A stretch of 64,000 nt of DNA, from the NCBI GenBank assembly GCA_934481345.1, contig CAKSPF010000003.1:124001-188000 (forward strand), written 5' to 3'. The first letter of the stretch is position 1. Every line of letters starts with the position of its first letter. Of the stretch, positions 1 through 9,673 are shown one piece after another. The stretch comes from an uncultured Clostridia bacterium. Lineage in GTDB: Bacteria; Bacillota; Clostridia; UMGS1810. Made by a program: the position numbers and the translations under genes. Below the pieces are notes generated by a model, which was given only the letters and a program-made list of their open reading frames with translations, ran no database searches and had not been told where the DNA came from.

Positions 1-88
1 AACCCTGCCTGAACAAATACAAAAGCATAAAACCCAGAATATTCATAAGCACGACCATCAGTATCGGACGTATTTTCATTTTAATCAA
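1..88 (-). CDS. Partial membrane protein, possibly FtsW/RodA family (N-terminus only)
   Basis: Only the first 29 codons lie in the window. A TTG start at 88 follows an AGGAAG ribosome binding site (97-102) with 8-nt spacing; the ATG at 79 in the same frame sits too far from it. The peptide is a short basic stretch (IKMKIRP) followed by one hydrophobic segment, so it is a membrane protein. It lies 17 bp downstream of the FHA gene. In many Clostridia an FHA-domain gene is followed by an FtsW/RodA/SpoVE gene and a penicillin-binding protein; the assignment rests only on that context and the hydrophobic N-terminus. Confidence 0.45.
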   Translation of the reverse strand, partial: MIKMKIRPILMVVLMNILGFMLLYLFRQG

Positions 89-105
89 AACAATCACTTC
101 CTAAA

Positions 106-555
106 CTAAAGTCTTGAACTGTCCACAAACAAAAAATGCATGTGTCCGAGGCTTACTTTGTCGTTGTCTTTAAGCTTTGCCGGTCTTACGCCGAGCGCCT
201 TGCCGTTAAGGCTTGTGCCGTTCGTGCTCCCCATATCCTCAATATAAAATTCCGCGTCCTTAAAAAATATCCTTGCATGCTGCTTTGAAAGATACGGATC
301 GGGTATATAAATATCGCATTTCTTGCTTCTGCCGATTACGGAATTTTCCTGCACACTGTAGCTTTCATATACCTTAAAGTCAAGCTCTTTGCGAAGGTTT
401 ATAAGTTTTAAGTATCCCAGGCCGTCCTCCTCGGATTTGTTTTGTCTGCGTGTATCGGCAATGTCAAGATACACAAGCTTAACCACGCTGAAAATAAAGA
501 TATATACCACTATTACAAGTCCGTATTTCAAAATGTCGGATATAAGCTCAAACAT
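106..555 (-). CDS. FHA-domain membrane-anchored protein
   Basis: 149 residues. One transmembrane segment (about residues 10-30) leaves the rest in the cytoplasm. The C-terminal half (about 70-145) is a forkhead-associated domain with the usual landmarks: VIGRS, the central SKQHARI and GSTNGTSLNG. FHA domains bind phosphothreonine, so this is probably a signalling adaptor that docks a Ser/Thr-kinase substrate at the membrane. It starts at ATG behind AAGGAG and lies 26 bp downstream of uvrA on the same strand. Context, with a further membrane gene behind it, suggests a role in cell-wall or division control (inference). Confidence 0.88.
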   Translation of the reverse strand: MFELISDILKYGLVIVVYIFIFSVVKLVYLDIADTRRQNKSEEDGLGYLKLINLRKELDFKVYESYSVQENSVIGRSKKCDIYIPDPYLSKQHARIFFKDAEFYIEDMGSTNGTSLNGKALGVRPAKLKDNDKVSLGHMHFLFVDSSRL

Positions 556-581
556 ATTCTCTGCTCCTTAAAAAGTTTATC

Positions 582-3392
582 TTACAGCATCTTTTTCAGA
601 TATTTTCCGGTGTATGACTTTTTGCATTTAACTACCTGCTCCGGTGTTCCGGCACAGACGATTTTTCCTCCGCCGCTGCCGCCCTCGGGTCCCAGATCTA
701 TGATATAATCGGCAACCTTGATTACGTCAAGATTGTGTTCTATTACAACAACGGTGTTGCCGCTGTCCGCCAGTATGTTCAAAACATCTGTAAGCTTGTG
801 CACATCCGCCGTGTGAAGTCCCGTCGTGGGCTCGTCCAGAATATACATTGTCTTTCCGGTAGAACGTCTGCTGAGCTCCGTGGCAAGCTTTACTCTCTGC
901 GCCTCACCGCCCGAAAGCTGAGTTGACGGCTGACCTATCTTCACATATCCGAGCCCTACATCGCAGAGCGTTTGGAGCTTGCGGCTGATTTTCGGTATGT
1001 TTTCAAAAAATTCCAGACCTTCCTCAACCGTCATGTCGAGAACTTCGCTTATATTCTTGCCCTTAAATTTCACCTCAAGCGTTTCGCGGTTGTAGCGCTT
1101 GCCCTTGCACACCTCGCACGGAACATATACGTCCGACAAAAAGTGCATTTCTATTTTTATGATTCCGTCACCCTGGCATGCCTCGCATCTTCCGCCCTTT
1201 ACGTTAAAGCTGAATCTGCCCGGGCCGTATCCGCGCATTTTTGCTTCATTCGTCTGTGCAAACACATTGCGTATATCCGAAAATACACCGGTATATGTCG
1301 CAGGGTTCGAGCGCGGCGTCCTGCCTATCGGCGACTGGTCTATTCCTATTACCTTGTCGAGATTTTCAACCCCGAGAATTTCATCATGCTTGCCTGCCTT
1401 TTTTCGTGCGCCGTTCAGCTTTACGGCAAGGCTTTTATTGAGTATCTCATTAACCAATGATGATTTTCCCGAACCGGAAACTCCCGTTACGCAAACAAAT
1501 TTTCCCAGAGGAATTTCTACGTCTATTCCTTTCAGATTATTTTCCGCAGCGCCCTTTATTACAAGGCTTTTGCCGCTGCCTTTGCGGCGTTTTGACGGAA
1601 CGGGTATTTTCTTTCTGCCGCTTAAATATGCTCCCGTTATGCTGTCCTCACACTGCATGATTTCCTCGGCCGTACCCTGTGCTACCACATGACCGCCGTG
1701 TATTCCTGCTCCGGGGCCTATGTCTACAATGTAATCCGCCGCAAACATTGTATCCTCGTCGTGCTCAACCACGATAAGCGTATTTCCTATATCCCTGAGC
1801 TTTTTGAGCGTAGCAAGCAGCTTGTCATTGTCCCTTTGATGCAGACCGATGCTCGGCTCGTCCAGAATATACAAAACGCCCATAAGGCTTGAACCTATCT
1901 GCGTTGCAAGACGTATACGCTGTGCCTCGCCGCCCGAAAGCGTTCCGGCGCTTCTTGCAAGAGTAAGATAGTCCAACCCTACATCTATCAGAAACTGCAA
2001 TCTTGAATGTATTTCTTTAAGTATCTGTTTTGCAATAATCTGTTCCTTTTCCGTCAGCTCCAGGTTATCGAAAAAGTCCTTTATGTCCTTTATGCTCATT
2101 TCCGTAACCTCGGCAATATTCTTGCCGCCGACAGTAACCGCAAGAACCTCGGGGCGAAGCCTGCGGCCGTGACATGACGGGCACACATTATCACTCATCA
2201 AAGCCTCTATCTCCGCTTTCATAAAAGATGAAAACGAGTCCTTATACCGTCTTTTGAGCGTATTTATAATTCCCTCAAACGGGTGCGTCTTTACGCTGCC
2301 CTTATAAACTATAGTCACCGGTTCGTCGCTTCCGTACATAACAATATCCATGACGGATTTCGGCAAATCCTTTATCGGTGCGTTCGGGTCAAAACCGTAT
2401 TTTTTTGCAAGTGCTTCTATCCACAGGTTTGAATACGAGCCCTCCTCGCCGATTGATTTCCATCCGCATACATCTATTCCGCCGTTGTACAGCGACTTGT
2501 TTCTGTCGGCAATGACAAGCTCGGGATCTATTTCCATAAGCATTCCCAGCCCGGAGCACTCTTTGCAGGCGCCTATGGGGCTGTTGAACGAGAATGAACG
2601 CGGAGTCATTTCCTCCATGCTTATTCCGCAGTCGCGGCATGCAAAGTTCTGGTTAAATACCATTTCCGAGCCGTCAGCAAGGATAACCACGGCAATTCCG
2701 CCGCCCATATTGAGCGCCGTCTGCACAGAATCGGTAACCCTCGAAGTAATTCCGTCTTTTAAAACAACTCTGTCAACAACAATTTCTATAGTATGTCTGA
2801 TGTTTTTTTCAAGAGAAATATCCTCGTATAAATCGTGTATTTCACCGTCTATCCTCACGCGGACAAAGCCGTTCTTTTTTGCGTCGTCAAGAACCTTTTG
2901 GTGCGTTCCCTTTTTTTCCCGGAGTATCGGTGCGAGTATCTGAAGCTTTGCTCCGTTTCCGAGCGCCATTATGCGGTCTGTGATTTCGTCGATGGTCTGG
3001 CTTTCAATAACCTTTTTGCACTTAGGGCAGTGCATGATGCCTATCCTTGCAAACAAAAGTCTGAAATAGTCGTAAATTTCCGTAACAGTTCCGACTGTCG
3101 AACGCGGATTTCTGCTTGTAGTTTTCTGATCTATGCTAATAGCCGGAGAAAGTCCGCTTATATAGTCTATATCCGGCTTGTCCATCTGCCCCAAAAACTG
3201 CCTTGCATATGACGAAAGCGACTCCACATACCGCCGCTGTCCCTCCGCATATATTGTATCAAAGGCAAGCGAGGATTTTCCCGAACCCGAAAGTCCGGTA
3301 AAAACGATAAACTTATCCCTCGGTATTGAAAGGTCGATATTTTTAAGATTATGTTCTCTTGCACCTCTTATATAAATTGTATCTTTAGGCAA
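582..3392 (-). CDS. uvrA: UvrABC excinuclease subunit A
   Basis: DNA-damage-sensing ATPase of nucleotide excision repair; it loads UvrB at lesions. Two ABC cassettes are visible: Walker [10 protein letters not shown] near the N-terminus and GVSGSGKSS in the second half, each followed by an LSGGEAQR signature. Zinc-binding cysteine pairs are present (CPKC; CRDC/CKEC; CEAC/CEVC). I place the start at the TTG at 3392, which has AAGGAG 7-8 nt upstream and gives the usual N-terminus (about ten residues, then [11 protein letters not shown]). An in-frame TTG at 3443 would add 17 atypical residues and has no such site. The protein is then 936 residues, normal for UvrA. Cotranscribed with uvrB. Confidence 0.97.
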   Translation of the reverse strand: MPKDTIYIRGAREHNLKNIDLSIPRDKFIVFTGLSGSGKSSLAFDTIYAEGQRRYVESLSSYARQFLGQMDKPDIDYISGLSPAISIDQKTTSRNPRSTVGTVTEIYDYFRLLFARIGIMHCPKCKKVIESQTIDEITDRIMALGNGAKLQILAPILREKKGTHQKVLDDAKKNGFVRVRIDGEIHDLYEDISLEKNIRHTIEIVVDRVVLKDGITSRVTDSVQTALNMGGGIAVVILADGSEMVFNQNFACRDCGISMEEMTPRSFSFNSPIGACKECSGLGMLMEIDPELVIADRNKSLYNGGIDVCGWKSIGEEGSYSNLWIEALAKKYGFDPNAPIKDLPKSVMDIVMYGSDEPVTIVYKGSVKTHPFEGIINTLKRRYKDSFSSFMKAEIEALMSDNVCPSCHGRRLRPEVLAVTVGGKNIAEVTEMSIKDIKDFFDNLELTEKEQIIAKQILKEIHSRLQFLIDVGLDYLTLARSAGTLSGGEAQRIRLATQIGSSLMGVLYILDEPSIGLHQRDNDKLLATLKKLRDIGNTLIVVEHDEDTMFAADYIVDIGPGAGIHGGHVVAQGTAEEIMQCEDSITGAYLSGRKKIPVPSKRRKGSGKSLVIKGAAENNLKGIDVEIPLGKFVCVTGVSGSGKSSLVNEILNKSLAVKLNGARKKAGKHDEILGVENLDKVIGIDQSPIGRTPRSNPATYTGVFSDIRNVFAQTNEAKMRGYGPGRFSFNVKGGRCEACQGDGIIKIEMHFLSDVYVPCEVCKGKRYNRETLEVKFKGKNISEVLDMTVEEGLEFFENIPKISRKLQTLCDVGLGYVKIGQPSTQLSGGEAQRVKLATELSRRSTGKTMYILDEPTTGLHTADVHKLTDVLNILADSGNTVVVIEHNLDVIKVADYIIDLGPEGGSGGGKIVCAGTPEQVVKCKKSYTGKYLKKML

Positions 3393-3448
3393 TTTTTTCA
3401 GCTCCTTTTTTACACGCTGCGCCGTAAAACGGCATTTCTGCAATAATT

Positions 3449-5419
3449 CTATTCAATTCCCGCCTGTTTCTTAATCCGCGTTATTTCATCTCTGTATCTT
3501 GCCGCCTGCTCAAATTCCAGGTTCTGTGCGGCTTCGTTCATCATAAGAGTAAGGTTTGCAAGCTGTTCCTCTATGCTGAGCGGCTTAGCTTCCTCGTTTT
3601 CTCCCGTATCGCTCTCGTCAAGCTTATAGGTCTGTATAATTCCGCGCACATCTTTCTGAATACTCTTCGGAACGATATTATGCTCCTTATTATACTCCGT
3701 CTGTAGTTTGCGGCGGCGGTTGGTTTCATCTATAGCTCTCTGCATTGAGCCTGTAACCGTATCGGCATACATTATTACTCTGCCCTCGGCATTTCTGGCA
3801 GCTCTTCCTATTGTCTGCACAAGAGCCGTTTCACTTCTTAAAAAGCCCTCCTTATCGGCGTCAAGAATAGCCACAACGCTGACTTCCGGAATATCAAGCC
3901 CCTCACGCAAAAGGTTTATGCCTACGAGTACGTCAAAAACTCCCAGGCGCAGATCCCGTATTATTTCCATTCTCTCTATCGTGTCAATATCGCTGTGCAG
4001 ATACTTAACCTTTATTCCGACGCTGTGCAGATAATCGGTAAGCGACTCTGCCATTTTTTTGGTAAGCGTAGTAACCAGAACACGCTGATTTTTGGGAGTT
4101 ATTTCATTTATTACGCCGATAAGGTCATCAACCTGTCCTTTTACGGGGCGCACAATAACCTCCGGGTCCACAAGTCCGGTAGGTCTTATTACCTGCTCCA
4201 CAATCTGAGTTGAATGTTCCTTTTCGTAATCCGCAGGCGTTGCGCTTACAAAAATTATCTGATTTATTTTTTTCTCAAATTCACCGAAGTTAAGCGGTCT
4301 GTTGTCAAACGCGGACGGCAGGCGGAATCCGTAATCCACCAGAGTCGTCTTGCGCGAGCGGTCTCCTGCATACATTGCCCGTATCTGCGGTATCGTCACA
4401 TGTGATTCGTCTATAACAATCAGAAAATCGTCGGGAAAATAGTCTATAAGCGTGTACGGTGCGCTGCCCGGCTCTCTGCCGCTTATATGTCTTGAATAGT
4501 TTTCTATTCCCTGGCAAAAGCCTATTTCCTGAAGCATTTCCATATCGTAATTTGTTCTCTGCTCCAGCCGCTGCATTTCAAGAAGCTTGCCCTGCTGCTT
4601 GAATTCCCGAAGCCTTTGCTGAAGCTCCTCATCTATGGATTTAAGCGCACGTTTCATCTTAACATTTGTAGTTGCATAATGCGATGCCGGGAATACTGCC
4701 GTGTATGTTCTGAAAGCCAGAACTTCGCCGGTGACAATATCTATCTCGCATATTCTCTCTATTTCGTCGCCGAAAAACTCCACCCTTACCGCCTTTTCGG
4801 CAGAATTTACGGGGAAAATTTCCAGTACATCGCCGCGTACGCGGAATGTTCCTCTTTCCGCGGCAATGTCGTTTCTCTTATACTGCATATCCACAAGCCG
4901 CCGCAAAAGTTCGTCACGGTTATACTCGTTACCCACCCTGAGGCTTACTATAAGGTTTTTGTAATCATCAGGATCACCGAGACCGTATATGCAGGAAACG
5001 CTTGCCACGATTATAACGTCGCGTCTTTCAAACAGTGCCGCCGTAGCGCTGTGGCGCAGTTTGTCTATTTCATCATTTATTGCAGAATCCTTCTCTATAT
5101 AGGTGTCTGTATTCGGTATATATGCCTCCGGCTGATAATAATCGTAATAAGATACAAAATACTCCACGGCATTGTTCGGAAAAAATTCTTTAAATTCACT
5201 GCACAGCTGCGCCGCAAGGATTTTGTTGTGAGCTATTACAAGCGTCGGCTTATTGACTTTTTCAATTGTTTTCGCTATGGTAAAGGTTTTTCCGGAGCCT
5301 GTAACTCCGAGAAGAGTCTGACCGCGGTCGCCCTTAATCAAGCCTTCCGACAGCTCATCTATAGCCTTTATCTGATCGCCCATCGGTTTAAAGGGTGATA
5401 CAACCTCAAACCTATCCAA
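3449..5419 (-). CDS. uvrB: UvrABC excinuclease subunit B
   Basis: Damage-verification helicase of nucleotide excision repair. It shows Walker A GVTGSGKT, the beta-hairpin motif [12 protein letters not shown], helicase motifs in the C-terminal half ([25 protein letters not shown]) and the C-terminal UVR motif that contacts UvrC. A TTG at 5419 behind CGGAGG gives the canonical start ([15 protein letters not shown]) and 656 residues; the in-frame ATG at 5452 would add 11 residues upstream of that site. It is the first gene of the uvrB-uvrA-FHA operon, behind a sigma-A promoter at 5477-5505. I saw no obvious LexA box. Confidence 0.97.
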   Translation of the reverse strand: MDRFEVVSPFKPMGDQIKAIDELSEGLIKGDRGQTLLGVTGSGKTFTIAKTIEKVNKPTLVIAHNKILAAQLCSEFKEFFPNNAVEYFVSYYDYYQPEAYIPNTDTYIEKDSAINDEIDKLRHSATAALFERRDVIIVASVSCIYGLGDPDDYKNLIVSLRVGNEYNRDELLRRLVDMQYKRNDIAAERGTFRVRGDVLEIFPVNSAEKAVRVEFFGDEIERICEIDIVTGEVLAFRTYTAVFPASHYATTNVKMKRALKSIDEELQQRLREFKQQGKLLEMQRLEQRTNYDMEMLQEIGFCQGIENYSRHISGREPGSAPYTLIDYFPDDFLIVIDESHVTIPQIRAMYAGDRSRKTTLVDYGFRLPSAFDNRPLNFGEFEKKINQIIFVSATPADYEKEHSTQIVEQVIRPTGLVDPEVIVRPVKGQVDDLIGVINEITPKNQRVLVTTLTKKMAESLTDYLHSVGIKVKYLHSDIDTIERMEIIRDLRLGVFDVLVGINLLREGLDIPEVSVVAILDADKEGFLRSETALVQTIGRAARNAEGRVIMYADTVTGSMQRAIDETNRRRKLQTEYNKEHNIVPKSIQKDVRGIIQTYKLDESDTGENEEAKPLSIEEQLANLTLMMNEAAQNLEFEQAARYRDEITRIKKQAGIE

Positions 5420-5476
5420 TACAACTCGCCTCCGCACATTTTTTATATACATCTTCTATTATTCCATTATTTATAG

Positions 5477-5505
5477 ATTGTAGCACAAAAAATGTAAAAT
5501 AACAA
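5477..5505 (-). promoter_or_regulatory. Sigma-A promoter of uvrB operon
   Basis: On the minus strand, TTGTTA (5500-5505) and TACAAT (5477-5482) are separated by exactly 17 nt. It lies about 60 bp upstream of the uvrB start and just past the terminator of the upstream gene. Confidence 0.7.
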
Positions 5506-5515
5506 GTGTACAAAT

Positions 5516-5553
5516 GAAAAACAAGACCGCAAATCTCTCAATTTACGGTCTTG
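5516..5553 (-). terminator. Intrinsic terminator after the repeat-protein gene
   Basis: A 13-bp stem with one mismatch (5522-5534 with 5541-5553, six-base loop), followed on the minus strand by five T. It lies 30 bp downstream of the gene ending at 5583 and separates it from uvrB. Confidence 0.75.
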
Positions 5554-5582
5554 CTGTTTTCAAATTGATTTTGGTGATATTT

Positions 5583-7598
5583 TTAACCTCTGGGGTATGA
5601 GCTCAACCAGGGTTTTTGACCTTCGTCTGCTTCTATTTCTTCGTCTGTGTGGATGCAGTCAGGTGATTTTCGTCTCAAATCATATGAATAATTCAGCGAA
5701 CCCTTTACATATTTTCCGTCATCGCCCATATAACCGCGGATGTAATACAATCTTATATCATTAATCTTTGCACCGAAAAGCTCTGCAAGCGTATTAATAT
5801 CTACATACACAACCACATCCTTTTCGATAGCCGGCTGCTGCATCTTTAAGACATTGCCGTCTACTGTATATTCATCGGAGCCAACGGTAAATACAACTGT
5901 TTTGAACTTCTCTTTTCCGCTTAAATCGGTAAGTGTAACTGTGCCGTTATCAAAAACCAGGCTGAATTTTTCATTGCCATAGCCATAAAATTCTCTGCAT
6001 GAATCTGCGAGCGGTACATAATTAACCGTGCTGTCAGAGTCTATGTATACATATTCCGTATGCGCGCAGTAGTCACCGTCATCACCGTCATCATACCATG
6101 AATTTATTTCTTCGTCGGTGTGATGGCACTGCGGACTTCTGCGGTCAAATTCAATATCGGTTGTATTATTGAGCACACTTGCGTTGAAATAACCCATATC
6201 CGCATTAAATATATATTTTACCGCTTCGGTATCGGCATATACATCTCCGCCCTTTGCCAAAACGGGATTTAAAGCGGTATACTGCATTGAATCAACCGTT
6301 ATTGCAGGAGAACCTACCGTCATGGAAACGGTATTGAAATTCTCTTTTTTATTGTTGTCGGTAATAGTTACCGCTCCGTTATTGTTTTCGATTTTATAGT
6401 CATATCCGTACCGTGCCGCCGAATCGGCGAAAGAATTAATATTAACATAAAACGTATCGGGCGCCGCCTCTATGTATTCTCCCTCGGTATACACATATTC
6501 GTCATGCCGGCAGTTTTCGCCGTCCCAGTCATAATCCAAATCATAGCCGTAAGGATCTGTAAACCGGCTGAACGGTATGGAGTTTTCCTCGTTCAGTTCG
6601 GGAAATTTAACATTAACGCCGTTGTTTATTGCAGTATAAACAGTATCAATATTTATGGAAAATTTAATATCCGACAAACCATCGGTATTCTCCGAGTCCA
6701 ATGCTTTTGCAATCAACTGTTTGTTTATGCACATATTAAGCTTGCAGGAAATACTTTTAAGCGATCCGCCGCCAGTTTTGTTTATTTCTATCACGAGTGC
6801 GTCGCCGTCAAAAATATCGGCATTTTTGAAAAATTTCTTTACATCCTTTGAATCGGGAATTTCCACCGGATTATAGTAATCGTTTGATATCAGCTCGTCA
6901 AACTGCTTGTTGTCCTCTATATCCTTTGAAATCAATTCACAGGTATCGCATATAATTTGCACAAGCTCATCACGCGTTACGGTGATAACGGACTTTGTGC
7001 CGGTAGACTTTATAGCGGAATTGTTTCTCAAAATATCAACGAAACCGGAATTAAGCTTATCGATATGCTCGCGGTTAAGATAGTTTTTCATCATCGAAAC
7101 ATATTCCGGCACACTTACTCTGCCGCTTTTAAGAAGCTCGGACAAATCCATAACCACATACTTTGTGCTCACGGGCATGGAATATATGTAATTCATTTTC
7201 GGATTGTTCTCATCTGTCAGATCCCATTCAAACCACATTCCGAAATTAAGCTCATTGGTGGATTTGAGATTATTGTTCACCATAAGAGGAAGCACAGAAT
7301 ACATTTCATACGATGCTTTAATTTTGGTAAGTTCGGCATTTGCACTGTATTTTATGACACCGCTCAGATTGGAGTCACACAGACTCTCGCCGAGCTGCTG
7401 AAGGTCGATATAGTCTGATATACCCCATGATTCACCGAGCAGCTTCAAAACAGTCATAGGTTCGCTGACGCTCATCGTTACATTGATATTTGCCGAATAG
7501 TTGTCATAATTTGCCGCAAGCAAATCATAATCATCGGCAAAAACATTCATGGAAAACATAAACATTATCAGTATAAATATGCTGACAATTCTTTTCAT
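5583..7598 (-). CDS. Secreted protein with two Cys-x-His-bracketed repeat units
   Basis: 671 residues, not assigned to a known enzyme family. The start is the ATG at 7598 behind GGCGGGG; a GTG at 7607 is in frame but overlaps the ribosome binding site. A signal peptide ends near NVFA-DD. Residues about 25-340 form a beta-rich region without a motif I recognise. The C-terminal half holds two units of about 140 residues: the first runs from CRHDEYVY to CHHTDEEI (6105-6512), the second from CAHTEYVY to CIHTDEEI (5634-6068). The second unit contains a segment (VDINTLAELFGAKIND) resembling the copper amine oxidase N-like 'stalk' domain. Export is clear; function is unknown. Monocistronic, with its own promoter and terminator. 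Confidence 0.8.
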   Translation of the reverse strand: MKRIVSIFILIMFMFSMNVFADDYDLLAANYDNYSANINVTMSVSEPMTVLKLLGESWGISDYIDLQQLGESLCDSNLSGVIKYSANAELTKIKASYEMYSVLPLMVNNNLKSTNELNFGMWFEWDLTDENNPKMNYIYSMPVSTKYVVMDLSELLKSGRVSVPEYVSMMKNYLNREHIDKLNSGFVDILRNNSAIKSTGTKSVITVTRDELVQIICDTCELISKDIEDNKQFDELISNDYYNPVEIPDSKDVKKFFKNADIFDGDALVIEINKTGGGSLKSISCKLNMCINKQLIAKALDSENTDGLSDIKFSINIDTVYTAINNGVNVKFPELNEENSIPFSRFTDPYGYDLDYDWDGENCRHDEYVYTEGEYIEAAPDTFYVNINSFADSAARYGYDYKIENNNGAVTITDNNKKENFNTVSMTVGSPAITVDSMQYTALNPVLAKGGDVYADTEAVKYIFNADMGYFNASVLNNTTDIEFDRRSPQCHHTDEEINSWYDDGDDGDYCAHTEYVYIDSDSTVNYVPLADSCREFYGYGNEKFSLVFDNGTVTLTDLSGKEKFKTVVFTVGSDEYTVDGNVLKMQQPAIEKDVVVYVDINTLAELFGAKINDIRLYYIRGYMGDDGKYVKGSLNYSYDLRRKSPDCIHTDEEIEADEGQKPWLSSYPRG

Positions 7599-7633
7599 GC
7601 TATGCACCCCGCCTTTTTATATTTTGTACAATT

Positions 7634-7662
7634 ATAATATCACGTTATGATTAATAAATCAA
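7634..7662 (-). promoter_or_regulatory. Putative sigma-A promoter of the repeat-protein gene
   Basis: Minus strand TTGATT (7657-7662), 17-nt spacer, TATTAT (7634-7639), 35 bp upstream of the ATG at 7598. Confidence 0.5.
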
Positions 7663-7704
7663 TATAATTACGGGAAATATTTTCAAAATTATGTAAAAAT
7701 TTTT

Positions 7705-7979
7705 AGGCAAGCGGGACTTGAATCCAATATGCCTTACGTTTGGAAAATTGAAGCCTTTTCAACTTGTCGTCCTTGAAAGGCGACAGCCTGTCTGCGTCCT
7801 CCGCATTGAAAATTCAATAAATTTTTCTAAACGTAAGGTCGCAGAGTTTAAAAATAGGAAATTTTGAAATAAGACAAAGAAAATTCAAAAATAATACGGT
7901 CGTATATTTGCAGAATTTTCTGCTGTATTATGCAAAATTTCCATTTTTAAACCACATCGGGTTCAAGTCCCGCTTGCCT
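7705..7979. repeat. 275-bp gene-free element with nested inverted repeats (three-way junction)
   Basis: No coding region. Outer arms 7705-7725 and 7959-7979 are complementary at 20 of 21 positions. Inside are two long hairpins: 7732-7749 with 7820-7838 (one bulge and one G-T pair), and 7846-7865 with 7934-7952 (one bulge). Each carries smaller hairpins (7753-7762/7773-7781; 7891-7897/7925-7931; 7910-7915/7918-7923). The whole can fold as a closed three-way junction in DNA or RNA. Each end, read outward, looks like a tRNA T-arm plus acceptor strand (GGGTTCAAGTCCC then GCTTGCC). A short relative lies at 22685-22714. A TATAAT at 7663-7668 without a good -35, and a terminator at 8071-8102, would fit a plus-strand transcript. 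It may be a small non-autonomous mobile element or a structured RNA; the sequence does not decide. Confidence 0.65.
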
Positions 7980-8070
7980 GAGCCGAATTGTATATATTGT
8001 GCACAAAAAAACAACATTTGTATAACAAATGCTGTCGGTTAAATCATGGCGGTATTTTGTTTATTTATGT

Positions 8071-8102
8071 AACTCCGCAGTTAAAGCGGAGCAGTTTTTT
8101 TA
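8071..8102 (+). terminator. Intrinsic terminator on the plus strand
   Basis: CTCCGC (8073-8078) pairs with GCGGAG (8086-8091) across a 7-base loop; CAG and seven T follow on the plus strand. No plus-strand gene precedes it; the only candidate transcript is the structured element at 7705-7979. It also lies just past the end of dpaB, but read in that direction it has no T-run. Confidence 0.6.
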
Positions 8103-8106
8103 TAAC

Positions 8107-8688
8107 TTATGAAAAAATTATCGGCTGCATCTGTATGCCGCAAAGAGCATGTTCAAGCGTCGGAACGATTTTTGTCATATCGGCGACAAGCGAATCGGGT
8201 TTTTTTACGCAGTCATCCTGACCGAACGGAACAAAATAAACATTCTGACAGTTTAAAAGAGTACCTATATTTTTGGCATTTGCACCCAGAGCGTCATTGG
8301 TAGATACTGCTATTACAAGCGGTCTTCTGTTTCTTAAGTTTGCCTTTGCCGCCATAGACACACACGAATCTGTAATGCCGTTTGCGATTTTTGAAATTGT
8401 ATTTCCGGTACAGGGCGCTATAACGAGCGCGTCAAGATAGCCTTTCGGACCTATAGGCTCCGCTCCCTGAACTGTATTTAATATTTTTTTGCCCGTTGTT
8501 TCTTCCATATATTTTATAAAATCTGCCGATTTACCGAATCTCGTATCAGTAGAGTACGCCATTTCACTCATTATAGGGTATACCTCCGCACCGCTTTCAA
8601 CAAGTTCTTTAAGTTGTGGCATAACCTTTGAAAAGGTACAGAAGGAACCGCATACAGCAAAACCGATTTTCTTTTCTTTAAGCTCCAT
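8107..8688 (-). CDS. dpaB: Dipicolinate synthase subunit B
   Basis: Flavoprotein-like subunit (SpoVFB) that, with DpaA, makes dipicolinic acid in the mother cell from the 4-hydroxy-tetrahydrodipicolinate of lysine synthesis; dipicolinate fills the spore core with calcium. The 193-residue protein has the flavoprotein fold hallmarks: GFAVCGSFCTF at the N-terminus, VIAPCTGNTISKIANGI, and the closing VPFGQDD. The start is the ATG at 8688, nine bases after GGGAG; the ATG at 8697 abuts that site. It overlaps dpaA by 11 bp, so the two are translationally coupled. Confidence 0.93.
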   Translation of the reverse strand: MELKEKKIGFAVCGSFCTFSKVMPQLKELVESGAEVYPIMSEMAYSTDTRFGKSADFIKYMEETTGKKILNTVQGAEPIGPKGYLDALVIAPCTGNTISKIANGITDSCVSMAAKANLRNRRPLVIAVSTNDALGANAKNIGTLLNCQNVYFVPFGQDDCVKKPDSLVADMTKIVPTLEHALCGIQMQPIIFS

Positions 8689-9559
8689 TATGCCCATCTC
8701 CCACTGTTATTAAATTATACATTCTTATTACCGCTCTGCCTGCCGCCTCGCCTGCCGAGCGCGGTGCGCTCACCGCAGGAAGTCCCGGAAGGAAAATAAG
8801 CTTGATTCCGTATTTTTCACACAGCGGTCTGCTCACATATCCCGGCCGCGCGGACAAATCCACAATAAGCGCATCCTTCCTTACGGTGCAGATACTTTTC
8901 TCTCCGAAAAGCTCTGCCGGAGCGGTATTTATTATAACATCATATTCACTCAGTTCTTTAAGTTCATCGGTTACTTTCATCCCGTGCATTTTTGCCCATG
9001 CCCTCTGCTCGTTTTTTCTGGCATACACGGTAATATCCGAACCGAGCACACCCAAAAACTTAGTAAGAGCCTTTGATATTCTTCCGTAACCTGCGACAAA
9101 GATGTTCAGCTCGCCCAGAGATTGCACCGTATTTTTTATAATTGCATCCACTGCTCCCTCTGCCGTGTAAAAGGCGTTTTCTATCTGAAAAACTTCATCT
9201 GCGCTGTAATCAATAAGCCTTATTCCGTAATCTTGAGCCATAAGGCGGGCGGAAGCGGAAAATCTTCCTCCGGCAACTACCGTGCTTTTATCTGTTTTTT
9301 TAAGTATTTTTTCAAACGACGGTTTTTCCTTGCTGAGAGGACAATTAACCGTCATATCATTTTTTACGGCAGGGAGTCCGAGCAGTACAATTTTTGCATT
9401 CTCCAGCCCCTTATAAAGATCTGTATATTCAAAAGCATATTCCGAAGCGCTTTGTTCATCCAACAAACAAATCCGTACATCATAACCCTTTTTATCAAAC
9501 AGTCCAGCCATATATACACTGCGCATATCGCCGCCGCAAACAAGAACCTTTTCAGACAT
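8678..9559 (-). CDS. dpaA: Dipicolinate synthase subunit A
   Basis: Dehydrogenase-like subunit (SpoVFA) of dipicolinate synthase, 293 residues. The N-terminal half starts with VLVCGGDMRS, and a second Rossmann segment FVAGYGRISKALTKFLGVLG binds the nicotinamide cofactor. The start is the ATG at 9559, about ten bases after GGGGGAGGG; reading further upstream adds 35 residues unlike the family and enters the preceding terminator. It is the first gene of the dpaA-dpaB pair. Expression is expected in the mother cell; a possible sporulation-sigma -10 lies at 9584-9591. Confidence 0.93.
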   Translation of the reverse strand: MSEKVLVCGGDMRSVYMAGLFDKKGYDVRICLLDEQSASEYAFEYTDLYKGLENAKIVLLGLPAVKNDMTVNCPLSKEKPSFEKILKKTDKSTVVAGGRFSASARLMAQDYGIRLIDYSADEVFQIENAFYTAEGAVDAIIKNTVQSLGELNIFVAGYGRISKALTKFLGVLGSDITVYARKNEQRAWAKMHGMKVTDELKELSEYDVIINTAPAELFGEKSICTVRKDALIVDLSARPGYVSRPLCEKYGIKLIFLPGLPAVSAPRSAGEAAGRAVIRMYNLITVGDGHNGA

Positions 9560-9583
9560 ACATATCTGCCCTCCCCCATTCTC

Positions 9584-9610
9584 ATAATATGCCGCAGCAG
9601 TATATTTTGA
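9584..9610 (-). promoter_or_regulatory. Possible mother-cell sigma promoter of dpaAB
   Basis: Between the preceding terminator and dpaA the minus strand carries CATATTAT (9584-9591), which fits the CATAnnnT pattern of sigma-E/sigma-K -10 elements. An A/T-rich AAATAT lies upstream but the spacing is shorter than usual. No sigma-A hexamer pair with normal spacing is evident. Confidence 0.3.
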
Positions 9611-9616
9611 CAATAC

Positions 9617-9657
9617 AAAAACGTACCGCCGCAGGATTTTTCCCTGCGGCGGTACGT
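9617..9657 (-). terminator. Strong intrinsic terminator after the ispG-polC operon
   Basis: Perfect 15-bp GC-rich stem (9621-9635 with 9643-9657), 7-base loop, then five T on the minus strand. It lies 17 bp beyond the stop of the 104-residue gene. Confidence 0.88.
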
Positions 9658-9673
9658 CCGTCAAAGGTTTATA

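Noticed and set aside
5420..5520. LexA/SOS operator for uvrB
   Set aside because: No GAAC-N4-GTTC-type dyad is visible in the upstream region.
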